Assembly: GCA_035711845.1 (NCBI GenBank)
Contig: DASTBU010000088.1
Location: 38,809-102,808 of the forward strand
Reading direction: 5' to 3'
Source of the DNA: DASTBU01 sp035711845
GTDB lineage: Bacteria; Acidobacteriota; Vicinamibacteria; Vicinamibacterales; 2-12-FULL-66-21
Length of the DNA stretch: 64,000 nt
The stretch's first letter is position 1. Every line of letters begins with the position of its first letter. Made by a program: the position numbers and the translations under genes. Positions 51,908-61,347 of the stretch are shown here, piece by piece. The notes under the pieces are model-generated. The model was not told where the DNA came from. It saw only the letters and a program-made list of their open reading frames with translations, and searched no databases.

Positions 51908-52684
51908 TCAGCCTGCGGCCTTCGGGGCTGGCGCCACCGCCCTCTTGTGCTCCGTCGCGCGGATCAGTCGCTCCAGGCGTAGCGCGAGGGCGGGCGCCAC
52001 GGCTTGCGGGCCGTCGGTGAGGTAGCGCTCGAGCTCGGCGTAGGTGAATCCCATCTCTTCTTCGTCGGTCTGACCGAGCCAGAGCCCCGCGCTCGGCGGC
52101 TTGTCGATGATCGGCTGGGGCACACCGAGCTCCCGCGCCATCGCCCGGACCTCGGTTTTCAGCAGGCCGCCGATCGGCAGCAGATCCACCCCGCCATCTC
52201 CGTATTTGGTGAAGTACCCGATTGTCAGCTCCGCGCGGTTCCCCGTGCCGGCAACCAGGTAGTTCAGCGAGTTCGCGATGAAATAGAGCGCCGTCATCCG
52301 GAGCCGCGGCTTGACGTTCGCAAGCGGCATGCGGCCGCGGAGATCGGCCACGCCCTCGTCCGCGGCCGGTACGAGGTCGGACGGCAGCTCGTTCAGGACG
52401 GCCCTGGCCGTTTTGACGAACTGGTCGTACGCCGGCCCGAGGTCGATCCGCAGCACGGCGAGCCCGAAGTGTTCCGCGACGAGCCGCGCGTCGGCCTCGT
52501 CACGCGGATCGCTGTGGCACGGCATGATGACCCCGACGACCTGGCCCGGCGTGGCCATCTGGCACAGTGGAACGACGACAGCCGAATCGATCCCGCCGCT
52601 GAGCCCGACCACGAGGCCTCGTGCGCCCGCTCCAGTGACACGCTGACACAGCCAATCGGCGATTGCCTTCGCATTCATTGACAT
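51908..52684 (-). CDS. nadE: NAD(+) synthetase, ammonia-type
   Basis: Amidates nicotinate adenine dinucleotide to NAD in the last step of NAD biosynthesis. The 258-residue protein has the PP-loop LSGGIDSAV, ANVKPRLRMTALYFIAN, GTGNRAELTIGYFTKYGDGG and LLKTEVRAMARELGVP, followed by KPPSAGLW, all standard for NadE. It lacks the N-terminal nitrilase-like glutaminase domain of the larger glutamine-dependent form, so ammonia is the expected donor. The ATG at 52684 is chosen over an upstream in-frame start that would overlap the response regulator gene. It is the last gene in the minus-strand run starting with the M1 peptidase. Confidence 0.94.
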   Translation of the reverse strand: MSMNAKAIADWLCQRVTGAGARGLVVGLSGGIDSAVVVPLCQMATPGQVVGVIMPCHSDPRDEADARLVAEHFGLAVLRIDLGPAYDQFVKTARAVLNELPSDLVPAADEGVADLRGRMPLANVKPRLRMTALYFIANSLNYLVAGTGNRAELTIGYFTKYGDGGVDLLPIGGLLKTEVRAMARELGVPQPIIDKPPSAGLWLGQTDEEEMGFTYAELERYLTDGPQAVAPALALRLERLIRATEHKRAVAPAPKAAG

Positions 52685-52715
52685 GATTGACGAATATATA
52701 ACGACGGTCCGGCCG

Positions 52716-53753
52716 TCAGGCGCTCTGGCGGCGCTCGATGACGGTGAGGAAGGCATCGACGAGCGAGGGATCGAAATGACGCCCGCGCTGCCGCTGGATC
52801 TCGGCGATGGCGTCGTCGACGGGCCAGGCGGCTTTGTAGGGCCGCTTCTGTGTCAGGGCATCGAACACGTCCGCGATTGCGACGATGCGCCCGCAGAGAG
52901 GGATGGCGTCGCCCGAGAGACCTTCGTAGCCGCTTCCGTCCCAGTGCTCGTGGTGGCTGAAGGCGATCTCCTCCGCCAGCCGCAAAAGGCTGAATCGGCT
53001 GCCCGACAGGATGCGCGCGCCGATCGCCGTGTGGGTCTTGACGCGCTCGAACTCATCGTCGGTCAGCTTGCCGAGCTTGAGCAGGATGGTGTCGGGCACC
53101 CCGATCTTCCCGACGTCGTGCAGCGGCGCGGCGCGGCGGATCAACGAGACCATGGGGTCCGGCAGCTCGATCTCGCGGGCGAGCAGCGCAGCCATCTGGC
53201 CGACGCGCTCGGTGTGCTGTCCCGTCGTGTCGTCGCGGTATTCGGCGGCCTTGGCCAGGCGCTCCATGATTTCGATCTGCGCGGATTCGAGCTCCCGCGT
53301 GCGCTCGCGCACCTTGGCCTCGAGCATCTGGTTCTGGCTCTGAATCTCGAGATAGAGGAATCGCGTCTCCAGGAGCGTGCGGATCCGAAGCAGCGCTTCG
53401 TCGCTGTGGAACGGCTTGTTCAAGAAATCCTTGGCACCGCGCGCGAGCGCCTCGCGCCTCGCCTCGGGCGCCATGTCCCCCGTGAGCATCAGGATCGGGA
53501 GGTAGCTCGCTTCGACGAGGTCGTTCAGCTGGTCCAGCACGGCGAAGCCGTCCATGTGCGGCATGTGGAGGTCCAGCAGAATGAGGTCGGGCCGCATGTC
53601 GACGTAGAGCGCCGCCGCCTCGCGCGGATCGCACGTGGTTTCAATCCTGCTGTAGCCACTCTGCTCGAGCAGGCGCTTCAGCATGTCCACGTTCGCCGGC
53701 TCGTCGTCGACGATGAGGATGCGGGCGTGTTTGAACGTCCGGGAGGACGCCAT
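52716..53753 (-). CDS. Response regulator with HD-GYP-type output domain
   Basis: A 345-residue two-component protein. The receiver domain (about 8-130) has VDDEP, the phosphoacceptor Asp in LILLDLHMPHMDGF, Thr in MLTGD and Lys in FLNKPF. A coiled linker (about 135-165) leads to the HD-GYP domain (about 165-340) with HTERVGQMA, the metal site HDVGKIGVP and HHEHWDGSGYEG. The last normally ends GYP, but here it is GYE. Domains of this type hydrolyse cyclic di-GMP; activity needs testing given this change. Start ATG 53753 is preferred over ATG 53792, which would overlap the upstream gene. A cognate histidine kinase is not adjacent. Confidence 0.9.
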   Translation of the reverse strand: MASSRTFKHARILIVDDEPANVDMLKRLLEQSGYSRIETTCDPREAAALYVDMRPDLILLDLHMPHMDGFAVLDQLNDLVEASYLPILMLTGDMAPEARREALARGAKDFLNKPFHSDEALLRIRTLLETRFLYLEIQSQNQMLEAKVRERTRELESAQIEIMERLAKAAEYRDDTTGQHTERVGQMAALLAREIELPDPMVSLIRRAAPLHDVGKIGVPDTILLKLGKLTDDEFERVKTHTAIGARILSGSRFSLLRLAEEIAFSHHEHWDGSGYEGLSGDAIPLCGRIVAIADVFDALTQKRPYKAAWPVDDAIAEIQRQRGRHFDPSLVDAFLTVIERRQSA

Positions 53754-53769
53754 GAGCCGCAGGTTTGCG

Positions 53770-54807
53770 CTACCGGACAAGGGCATCAGCATTCAGGATG
53801 GCCTCGGCAGCCGGAGACTCCGGCCACTCGACGTTCGGCGCTGCGGTATAGGCCGCGTGGGCCAGCGCGCCCTGAAAGAAGACCAGCTCCGAGGCGTAGA
53901 ACAACAGCTTCAGGTAATGGCGTGCCACGATGTACGCCTGTCCAATCCCCAGCGCGATCCACATCCAGACGCCGGCGCCGGGCGCGCCCGGCGCGACGAG
54001 CGCGTACATCAGGACGAGCATGAGGAACGCCAGGGTGTTGAGCACGTACAGATACGCGGCGCCTCGATTCCGCCGGACGAACCTCCCGGCCGACAGGAGC
54101 GCCCCGATCGAGCTGCGGCGGTCCTCCACGACGATCCGGACACGCGCGTAGTCGAAGATCAGATTGACCGCCACGAGCAGCACGCCAAAGACCACGTAGC
54201 AGGCTGCCCGGACCGCGAAGGCGGTGCGCTCGGCCGTCATATTCCTCGTGACACGGCCGTACAGGTCGTCCAGCAGCCAGCCATGCACGAACGCAAAGAG
54301 GAGCCAGTAGGCGCCCAGCGCCAGCACTCCGAGCCTCAGAAACCGCCAGAAATTCGTGCCCGCAGCGGCGAAGAATCCGGCGGCACTGGTGGGCCGGTTC
54401 CGGGCGTACCGGTCCAGCACACCGCCGCTCAGGAAGGACCAGAGCACGAGCCAAATGCTCACGGCAACCGCGATCGTCGTGGCCATCGGAAGGTTGCCGG
54501 CCAGGGAGTCCAGGTTGTCGAGCACGGCGCCGAAGCCGATGATGGATGGCACGAACGTGGCCGCCAACCCCGATGCCTGCGCCCCGAACTCCTGCCACCA
54601 GTCGAAGTTGGTTCCGGCCGCGGCGGACTCCGCCGCCAGGCTGCCGCCGAGATGCCCCGCGATCATCCCCTCGAGCACTACCGCGAGCGGCAGCGCGACG
54701 AGGCATGTCGCCAGGAACATGCCGAGCAGCATCAGCGGCGCGCCGTTGACCCGGGAAACCCCTTCCCGGAACGCAGACGTTGCGCGGAAGTCAGATGAAG
54801 AACCCAT
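53770..54807 (-). CDS. Polytopic membrane protein of unknown function
   Basis: A 345-residue inner-membrane protein with about six hydrophobic helices, including LMLLGMFLATCLVALPLAVV, IAVAVSIWLVLWSFLSGGVL, VVFGVLLVAVNLIFDYARV and LAFLMLVLMYALVAP. A DYARVRIVVEDRRS stretch forms a positively charged cytosolic loop. The pattern resembles uncharacterised proteins near peptidases in Acidobacteriota, but no family is named with certainty. It starts at ATG 54807, inside the last codons of the M1 peptidase gene (17-base overlap), so the two are translationally coupled and may be functionally linked. Confidence 0.78.
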   Translation of the reverse strand: MGSSSDFRATSAFREGVSRVNGAPLMLLGMFLATCLVALPLAVVLEGMIAGHLGGSLAAESAAAGTNFDWWQEFGAQASGLAATFVPSIIGFGAVLDNLDSLAGNLPMATTIAVAVSIWLVLWSFLSGGVLDRYARNRPTSAAGFFAAAGTNFWRFLRLGVLALGAYWLLFAFVHGWLLDDLYGRVTRNMTAERTAFAVRAACYVVFGVLLVAVNLIFDYARVRIVVEDRRSSIGALLSAGRFVRRNRGAAYLYVLNTLAFLMLVLMYALVAPGAPGAGVWMWIALGIGQAYIVARHYLKLLFYASELVFFQGALAHAAYTAAPNVEWPESPAAEAILNADALVR

Positions 54808-56905
54808 ACGTGAGCAACTGGTCCTGGAGCCAGATCAGCCAAACGAGCGACCACTTGCGCGCGGCGGCAGCCGCCTGTGGCGCAAGCGACATCGAATTGT
54901 TCGTGTAGTTGACGTCGAGCAGCAGCACCCGGTCCGGGTCGACTTGCGCCGACACCGCCCTTGCGTCCGTCTCCACCTCGAACGTCTTCCAGGTTTCGCG
55001 CCCCTCCCATCGCCAGCGGACCTCTTCCTTATCGGCGAACGTCACCCGAATCTCCACAGGGAACACACCCTCCGCCCAGCGCCGGACGACGACCGTCGTC
55101 TTGTAGCGATCGCCGACTGCGTCGGAGCTGAACGTCCGGGCGTCGCCGTCGCCGAAGTGGCCGCTGTCCCGCGGGCGCTCGCTTCGGAGCGAGGCCACAC
55201 CGTAGTCGAACGCGTTGGCGCTGCGATGCACCTGATCGAAGAACCAGGTGAGGTCCTGTCCGGACACCTCGTTCGCGACGGCAAAGAAATCCTCCGGCGT
55301 CGGGTGCCGGAACGAGTACCTCGAATAGTAGGTGGAGAGGATGCGCTGCAAGGTATCCCACCCGAGCATGCGTTCGAGCGTATGAAGCCACAACGCCGTC
55401 TTGTTGTAGCTCATGGCGCTCGCGGTTCCGGGCCAGTATTGCCACGTCGGCGTGCTCTGAATGTCCGACCGTGCTGCGGGCCGGAACGCGGGAAGGCGAT
55501 TCCCATCAGTGGCGCGGCTCAGCGGGAGGTCGTCGAAGACCCACGGGATGAACCCGCCGAAATAGCGCTTGGCGTAGTGCTGCGGCTGGGAGATCGCCTC
55601 GAGCGTGCGGGCGGTCGAGAACGTGTTGAACCCTTCGTCCATCCACGCGTGCTCGAACTCGTTGGTTGCCACGACCCCGTACCAGAACTGGTGGCCGGCT
55701 TCATGGACCGTGACGCCCTCGGGCTGCGCGACCGATCGCGGCGCGATCCAGCGTGAGCCCGCCGTGAAGAGCGTGGGATATTCCATCCCGCCGGCGCCGC
55801 TCTGCCATGCGGGATCCACAATCGTGATGTTCTCGTACGGGTAGGGCCCGAACCATTCGCCGTAGTGCTTCAAGGCGGCGCGGGTGGCATCGAAGTGCCG
55901 GTCCGCCTGGCCGGCGTGCTCCGGCTGGAGCAGCAGCCGCATCGCGACCCGCGGCAGCCGGGGGTGCTCGAAGACGGCGGTGCGTTCCAGGTAGCGAGGG
56001 CTCGTGGTCCACGCGAAGTCGTGCACGTCTTCGGCGTAGTAGTGATGAGTCGTCGTGCCGTCAGCTTCCTCGCGCCTGCCTCGTTCGATCCCCGAGGCGC
56101 CGACCATCCAGCCGGTCGGCACTGTCAGCCGCACGTCGTACACGCCGAAATCGGAAAAAAACTCCGTTGCCGAGTGGAACTGGTGCGCGTTCCAGCCCGC
56201 GTCCTGCAAGACCCCGATCTTCGGGAACCACTGAGCGATGAAGAAGAAGTCGCCGATGGTTCCGGTCCGCGCGAAGGTGCGCGGTACGTATGAGGACCAG
56301 GCGACCTGCAGGTTCACCGTGCCCCCTGGAGGGACGGGTGTCTCGAGCGGAACCTCGACCAGCGTCCGGTCCTCATTGTTGCCGTCGTCGGGCGCGATGA
56401 ACCGCAGCCGCGAGGTCAGATCCAGGGGAGCACCCCCGGTTTCGATCAACCGGAGCCCGGTGATGTCGATCCAGCCCCAGTCCTCCTTCGGCCGCCGCAC
56501 GAGGTCGGTATCCCCGGCCAGGCGGCGCTCCCGCAACCACGAGGAGCGAGTGTTCCGCCACGCGTTGTAGTAAAGATGGAGCCGCAAGCTGGCCGCCGGC
56601 GCACCGGACGGGTTCCGCCACGCGATGAGCTCGTCGCCCCGGAGGGTGCGGCTGGCGGGATCCAGCCGGGCCGTGATCGTGTAGTTCGCGTTCCGCGGCG
56701 AGCGCTGCAAAAGGGCCTGCCCCGGCGAGGCGGCTGGCTGGCGCGCCGCGGGTTCCGGCGCCTGTCCCGAGGACGCTCCGATGGCGAGCGCCGTCAGGAC
56801 TGGCAGGAGCAGCGGCAATCCGGCTTTCCCGACCGCTCGCCGGAGGCCAGACGGACGCGTGGCCGGGCCGGGAAGTCCCGGCGGAAGCTGCGGCACGGCG
56901 CTCAT
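54791..56905 (-). CDS. M1 family zinc aminopeptidase, exported
   Basis: A 704-residue metallopeptidase. A hydrophobic segment at about 25-45 (LPLLLPVLTALAIGASSG) is a signal or anchor. The N-terminal beta-saddle (about 70-310) precedes the catalytic domain: substrate motif GAGGMEYPTLFT (in place of the classic GAMEN) and zinc motif VTVHEAGHQFWYG, with the third ligand Glu in NEFEHAWMDEG. A Tyr expected to stabilise the transition state is in SYNKTALWLHTLERM. Near the C-terminus a hydrophobic stretch WSLVWLIWLQDQLLTYGFF might be a second anchor. ATG 56905 is chosen over a start 29 codons upstream. Divergent from the dehydrogenase gene at 57028. Confidence 0.9.
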   Translation of the reverse strand: MSAVPQLPPGLPGPATRPSGLRRAVGKAGLPLLLPVLTALAIGASSGQAPEPAARQPAASPGQALLQRSPRNANYTITARLDPASRTLRGDELIAWRNPSGAPAASLRLHLYYNAWRNTRSSWLRERRLAGDTDLVRRPKEDWGWIDITGLRLIETGGAPLDLTSRLRFIAPDDGNNEDRTLVEVPLETPVPPGGTVNLQVAWSSYVPRTFARTGTIGDFFFIAQWFPKIGVLQDAGWNAHQFHSATEFFSDFGVYDVRLTVPTGWMVGASGIERGRREEADGTTTHHYYAEDVHDFAWTTSPRYLERTAVFEHPRLPRVAMRLLLQPEHAGQADRHFDATRAALKHYGEWFGPYPYENITIVDPAWQSGAGGMEYPTLFTAGSRWIAPRSVAQPEGVTVHEAGHQFWYGVVATNEFEHAWMDEGFNTFSTARTLEAISQPQHYAKRYFGGFIPWVFDDLPLSRATDGNRLPAFRPAARSDIQSTPTWQYWPGTASAMSYNKTALWLHTLERMLGWDTLQRILSTYYSRYSFRHPTPEDFFAVANEVSGQDLTWFFDQVHRSANAFDYGVASLRSERPRDSGHFGDGDARTFSSDAVGDRYKTTVVVRRWAEGVFPVEIRVTFADKEEVRWRWEGRETWKTFEVETDARAVSAQVDPDRVLLLDVNYTNNSMSLAPQAAAAARKWSLVWLIWLQDQLLTYGFFI

Positions 56906-56960
56906 GCTACCACCAACTGCCACTGCCTGCGGGCCCGTATCCTGCCGCCCGTCAGCGTGC

Positions 56961-56989
56961 CCGGACGGCCGTCCGGCCGCGGGTATAAT
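56961..56989 (+). promoter_or_regulatory. Palindrome next to a -10 box, candidate regulated promoter
   Basis: CCGGACGGCCGTCCGG (56961-56976) is a perfect 16-bp palindrome ending 7 bases before TATAAT (56984-56989). It covers the place of a -35 element for the gene at 57028, so a repressor or activator site is possible. Confidence 0.45.
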
Positions 56990-57027
56990 CAACGGATCGC
57001 TTTCATCTATTTTTTCAGGAGCAGGTT

Positions 57028-58047
57028 ATGGCCAGAGCAACGGCGCCAATCAAGGTCCTGCACGTAGGGCTAGGGCCGATTGGAACGGGGATCGTGCGGC
57101 AGGTTGCCGCACGCAAGGGAATGAAGGTGGTCGGAGCGGTGGATATCGATCCGGCCAAGATCGGCCGCGACCTCGGTGACGTCGCGGCCCTCGACCGTCC
57201 ACTGAAAGTCAAGGTCTCGGGTGACCTGCGGAAGGCCATCAAGTCGGCCCGCCCCGACGTCGTCGTGCTGTCCACCAGTTCGGCGATGAAGAAGGTCATG
57301 GACCAGATGGAAACCATCCTCAGGCTCAAGGTTCCCATCGTCTCGACGACGGAGGAGCTGTCGTACCCGACGAAAGCCAACATGCGCTATGCGCGGGCGA
57401 TACACGAGCTGGCGAAAAAGTCGAAGGCTGCCGTCCTGGGGACCGGCGTCAACCCCGGGTTCGTGATGGACGCGCTGCCGATCATGCTCACCGGCGTCTG
57501 CGAGCGCGTCGAGGCCATCCGGGTGGATCGCGTCCAGGACGCGCGGATCCGCCGCCTGCCCTTCCAGCAGAAGATCGGCGCCGGCCTCACCCGCGAGCAG
57601 TTCCAGCGGAAAGTCGACGACGGAAGCGTGAGGCACGTCGGGTTGACGGAGTCGATCTCGATGATTGCGGATGCGCTCGGGTGGAAGCTGGAGAGGATCA
57701 CGGACGAGATCCACCCACGCATCGCGACCGAGACCGTCGCGAGCGAGTTCCTGGCGGTCGATCCGGGCTACGTGTGCGGCATAGTCCAGGATGGCGTCGG
57801 CTACCTCGACGGCCAGCCCGCGATCACGCTGCACATGGAAGCGTACCTGGGCGCGCCGGAGTCCTTCGATGCGGTGCACGTCGCGGGATCTCCGGAGCTG
57901 AAGATGAGGATCGCCGGTGGCGTGCACGGCGACGTCGCGACCGCGTCCATCGCGGTGAACTCGATTCCGAAGGTCCTCGATGTGGCGCCCGGCCTCCATA
58001 CCATGCGCGACATGCCGCTGCCGTCGTTCTTCGGCGGCGTTCGATAG
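57028..58047 (+). CDS. 2,4-diaminopentanoate dehydrogenase-like NAD(P)-dependent enzyme
   Basis: A 339-residue cytosolic dehydrogenase. The N-terminal Rossmann domain has VLHVGLGPIGTGIVRQV, VVGAVDID and VVVLSTSS, similar to dihydrodipicolinate reductase. The central signature ILGTGVNPGFVMDALP (here VLGTGVNPGFVMDALP) and the C-terminal half match the 2,4-diaminopentanoate dehydrogenase (Ord) family from ornithine fermentation. Many environmental members of this family have unknown substrates and no ornithine pathway neighbours are present here, so the reaction is uncertain; reductive or oxidative conversion of an amino or imino acid is likely. A strong ribosome binding site (AGGAGCAGG) precedes ATG 57028 and a TATAAT box lies 38 bases upstream. 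DinB follows. Confidence 0.85.
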   Translation: MARATAPIKVLHVGLGPIGTGIVRQVAARKGMKVVGAVDIDPAKIGRDLGDVAALDRPLKVKVSGDLRKAIKSARPDVVVLSTSSAMKKVMDQMETILRLKVPIVSTTEELSYPTKANMRYARAIHELAKKSKAAVLGTGVNPGFVMDALPIMLTGVCERVEAIRVDRVQDARIRRLPFQQKIGAGLTREQFQRKVDDGSVRHVGLTESISMIADALGWKLERITDEIHPRIATETVASEFLAVDPGYVCGIVQDGVGYLDGQPAITLHMEAYLGAPESFDAVHVAGSPELKMRIAGGVHGDVATASIAVNSIPKVLDVAPGLHTMRDMPLPSFFGGVR

Positions 58048-58108
58048 CCTGCAGGTGGCAGCCGGTCGCGAGCGTCCGGTTGCACCTTTCTTGATCGGGG
58101 AGACGCCC

Positions 58109-58645
58109 GTGGAGCAGAAGCTGGCTCGGCACTACGCGCGCGTCCGACACCTCCGCGAGTCGTTCGCGGAGGCGAACGAGCGGCTGGTGGCTCGCTTGCG
58201 GCGGGTCGAACACGCGGCAGCGGAGCGGACGCCCGGCGGCGCCGGGTGGTCGGCCGCGCAGATCGGCTGGCATGTTGCCGCGGTGACGACGCAGTTCGCG
58301 GGACTCCTTTCCGGCGACACGCCGGGGGCACAGCCGCTTCCTCCGGATTTCGTGGAGCGTGAATGGACGGGGATTGCCGCCGGAATCCCCGAGCGCTTCC
58401 GGACGTCGCGTCCGTTCGAGCCACCGGCGCGCGTGACGCGCGACGAAGCAGTCGCTGCGCTGGAGGCAGCGGGGGTCCGCTTTGCCAGTGCGCTCGACAG
58501 GCTGACGCCGGAGCGCGGCGCCGGCTATGGCATCACGAGTCCCATCGTGGGCGGCACGATCTGCGTGTATCAGATTGGCGAGTGGGCGGCGGGGCACGTG
58601 ATTCGCCACAACCGGCAGGCGAAGCGGACGCTCGGCGAAGGCTGA
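58109..58645 (+). CDS. DinB-like four-helix-bundle protein
   Basis: A 178-residue protein of the DinB/DfrA superfamily, which binds a divalent metal through three His. Helix 2 has AAQIGWHVAAVTTQFAGLL and the last helix has AAGHVIRHNRQAKR, giving the usual His ligands. Relatives include thiol transferases and bacillithiol enzymes, but the substrate is unknown. GTG at 58109 is preferred because GGGGAGA lies about 6 bases upstream and no ATG exists nearby. It follows the dehydrogenase gene by 61 bases on the same strand and converges with the sigma-54 regulator gene, 13 bases apart. Confidence 0.85.
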   Translation: MEQKLARHYARVRHLRESFAEANERLVARLRRVEHAAAERTPGGAGWSAAQIGWHVAAVTTQFAGLLSGDTPGAQPLPPDFVEREWTGIAAGIPERFRTSRPFEPPARVTRDEAVAALEAAGVRFASALDRLTPERGAGYGITSPIVGGTICVYQIGEWAAGHVIRHNRQAKRTLGEG

Positions 58646-58658
58646 GCGTCGGGGCGTG

Positions 58659-61346
58659 TCAGGAGGCTTGCTGCAGCCCCCACCTCCGGCGCTTGAGAAA
58701 CAGGCCCTTCCGCGAGATTCCCAGCATCCGCGCCGCTTCTTCCACTCGCCCGTGCGATCGCTCGAGCGCACGACGGACGAGCATCTGCTCGAGATGTTCG
58801 ACGGCGATCGGGAGCGGTTGATCGAGGGGGAGCCGGATTTCGGGGAGCCCGCTCGGGGAGGCGGGCACCGTGCGCCGTGAAGATTGGATGTCGCTCGAGA
58901 GCAGCGTTGGTGTCAGCGTGGAGTCCGGCTCCGCCAGCGCGACCATCCGGCGCACTTCGTTGGCGAGCTGCCGGATGTTGCCCGGCCACGAGTAGAGCAG
59001 CAGGTATTCCAGGGTCTCGTCGCTCAGCGTCAGCTCCCCCTTTTTCTGCTGCGTGGCGAAGCGCCGGATGTAGTGCTGGACGAGCGTGGGAATCTCCTCG
59101 CGCCGCTCGCGGAGCGGGGGCACCTGCAGCTGGATGACGTTCAGCCGGTAGAGCAGGTCCTCGCGGAAGCGGCCCTCGGCGACGAGGCGGTCGAGATTGG
59201 CGTTGGTGGCGGCGATGATGCGGACGTCCACCTGAAGGGGCTGGGTCTCGCCGAGCGGCTGGATCTCCTGGTGCTCGAGGAAGCGGAGCAGTTTTGGCTG
59301 CAGCTCGATCGGGATGTCGGCGATCTCGTCGAGAAAGAGGGTCCCGCCGGCCGTGGCGCGGATGACGCCGGGAAACGACGCCTCGGCGCCGGTGAACGCA
59401 CCCTTGCGGTAGCCGAACAGCTGACTCTCGATCAGGTCCCGCGGGACGGCGCTGCAGTTGAACGGCACCAGGGCGCGGCCCGCCCGGTCGGATGCCTTGT
59501 GGATGGCCCGGGCGAGCATCTCCTTGCCGGTGCCCGTTTCACCCGTCAGGAGGACCGGCAGCGGCGTGGCAGCAATCCGGCGGGCGATGGTGAGGATCTC
59601 GGCGGCCTGCTCGGAGGCCCAGATGCTCTCGGGATCGCCTTCGAGCGCCTCGACGGGCCAGAGGGCCGTGCGCTGCTTCTCGTCGCGGCGGTAGCGGTCG
59701 AGCGTGACGGCCGTGCCAATCAGCTTCCGGATGGCCGCGAGGGTGCAGCGATGGTCGAGGCTGTCGGCCGGCCTGACGAGGAGGTGCCAGGTCTCGTCGA
59801 GATGGAGGCCGACGGGGATCAGCTGCCCGTCCTCGGCCGCGCGGACGGCCGCGAGCGCCTCGTGAGCGGTCCAGCCGTGGGCGAGAATGACCCGCGGCGC
59901 GGGCCCGCCGGTCGCCACGAGCGCGACGGCCTCGGCGCACCCGCTTTCCTGAACGAGGACGAAGGCCTCGCGCCCGAGGATGTGCGGATGGCCGGACAGT
60001 TCCAGGAGCGCGACGGCGCTGTCGAGAAAGGCGGTGGGGGAGGCCAGTAACCCCGTCCCCCCCGGATTCTTATTCCGGGAGAGTGCATCCGCGTGGATCT
60101 CCGCCGGCTTATTCACTGCCGATTCAAGAATCCGATGGGCGCGTCGAACGTTGGCATCTCCTCGCCCGTCGAGAGCTTCGATCTGCAGAGCCTTTCCGAG
60201 TAACAGATACTCGGAACCTAAGAGCGAAAGCGAACGCACTTGTTGGATTTCGACACGGGGGAGTTCTAGGCGTTCGGCCGCGATTCCTACGCCCAGCAGA
60301 GCCTCATCGCAAACCAGGTCAAACAACTGAGCAACTATTTCGGCTCTGGAGGAGATTGCAAGGCTACGGCAAAAACCTGCTACTTCTAGGGCTTCTTGCG
60401 CTCGCCCCAAGTGAAGCAGTAAGCGAGCTCTTGTGTACTGAGCATAGAGGGTGTAATGAAGGGACGCACCAACCCCACTCGTTTCCGTTTGTTTGAGAAT
60501 TGCCTCAGCTTGCTGAAACAATCCTCGACACATGGCGATCTGAGCTTCTGTGTCGCTTAATGCAATGTCATAGCCGGTACTACGAAATTGGACGCGGCGC
60601 GCCAGCTGTAAGTACCGTTCGGCATCCGTCAGCCGGTTCGTGGCGACAAAAAGGCAAGCTAGATTCGCATAAGCTGCGCACTTGCCCTTCGCCCATCCAC
60701 TCCTTTCGGCAGCCGCCGCGCCCCGCTCGGCGAGGACGATTCCGCCCAGTGGATCTCCGAAGAGCACCCGAAGCGATGACTCGTCTAGATCAAAAGCCGC
60801 CGCAAGACATTCATTATGAGCTGACTCCAGTAAGGAACGGCCTATTCCAAAGTGGCGCCTCGCAGTGTCATGTCTGCCGAGACGCGCCTCTAGCCTTCCG
60901 AAGGTCAAGTGCGCTGCCGCACTTGCCTGAGGATCGCCAGCCCGGGCAACGGCACGCCGGACGCGAGTCGCCAATGGAAGCGAAGAGTCAAAGCCGACTT
61001 CGTCGCACATCCGTTCAAGAAGCTGTGAGGCAGTAGTGCCAATAAGAGCGGGATCCTTAGCCTCCTCTGCAAACATTAGTGCTCGTTGCCACCAATCGAG
61101 AGTGGCCGTCAGATCTCCAACCTCATACTGATGCGTCGCAACTACAGCGGCGCAACGAGCACGCTCGGCCGACGATGTATTGGCGCTTGCAAGTAGTCGG
61201 GTCGCTCCCGCGGCACCCTCACTGGACTCACCAATCAGCTGCTGCAATTCACAATACAGCACAGGATCGGTCGACCGGTCGACAACCTCGAATGCCTGCA
61301 AAAATCGCCCAGCACGGAACGCGCGATAAGCGGATGGGACGTCCAT
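58659..61346 (-). CDS. Sigma-54-dependent transcriptional activator with long TPR-like N-terminus
   Basis: An 895-residue activator. The first about 480 residues are helical repeats resembling TPRs (for example ATLDWWQRALMFAEEAKDP and CAAYANLACLFVATNRLTDA). A GAF-like region (about 490-610) follows. The AAA+ domain (about 630-800) carries LLTGETGTGKE, the sigma-54 contact loop GAFTGA, FLDEIADIP, and RFREDLLYRLNV. A Fis-type helix-turn-helix (RVEEAARMLGISRKGLFLK) is at the C-terminus. Repeat-containing N-termini in place of a receiver domain are unusual for this class. The ATG at 61346 sits one base after the HD-GYP stop codon (TGATATG), so it is coupled to that gene. GC content falls sharply near 60,050, inside this gene. 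Confidence 0.92.
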   Translation of the reverse strand: MDVPSAYRAFRAGRFLQAFEVVDRSTDPVLYCELQQLIGESSEGAAGATRLLASANTSSAERARCAAVVATHQYEVGDLTATLDWWQRALMFAEEAKDPALIGTTASQLLERMCDEVGFDSSLPLATRVRRAVARAGDPQASAAAHLTFGRLEARLGRHDTARRHFGIGRSLLESAHNECLAAAFDLDESSLRVLFGDPLGGIVLAERGAAAAERSGWAKGKCAAYANLACLFVATNRLTDAERYLQLARRVQFRSTGYDIALSDTEAQIAMCRGLFQQAEAILKQTETSGVGASLHYTLYAQYTRARLLLHLGRAQEALEVAGFCRSLAISSRAEIVAQLFDLVCDEALLGVGIAAERLELPRVEIQQVRSLSLLGSEYLLLGKALQIEALDGRGDANVRRAHRILESAVNKPAEIHADALSRNKNPGGTGLLASPTAFLDSAVALLELSGHPHILGREAFVLVQESGCAEAVALVATGGPAPRVILAHGWTAHEALAAVRAAEDGQLIPVGLHLDETWHLLVRPADSLDHRCTLAAIRKLIGTAVTLDRYRRDEKQRTALWPVEALEGDPESIWASEQAAEILTIARRIAATPLPVLLTGETGTGKEMLARAIHKASDRAGRALVPFNCSAVPRDLIESQLFGYRKGAFTGAEASFPGVIRATAGGTLFLDEIADIPIELQPKLLRFLEHQEIQPLGETQPLQVDVRIIAATNANLDRLVAEGRFREDLLYRLNVIQLQVPPLRERREEIPTLVQHYIRRFATQQKKGELTLSDETLEYLLLYSWPGNIRQLANEVRRMVALAEPDSTLTPTLLSSDIQSSRRTVPASPSGLPEIRLPLDQPLPIAVEHLEQMLVRRALERSHGRVEEAARMLGISRKGLFLKRRRWGLQQAS

Positions 61347-61347
61347 A

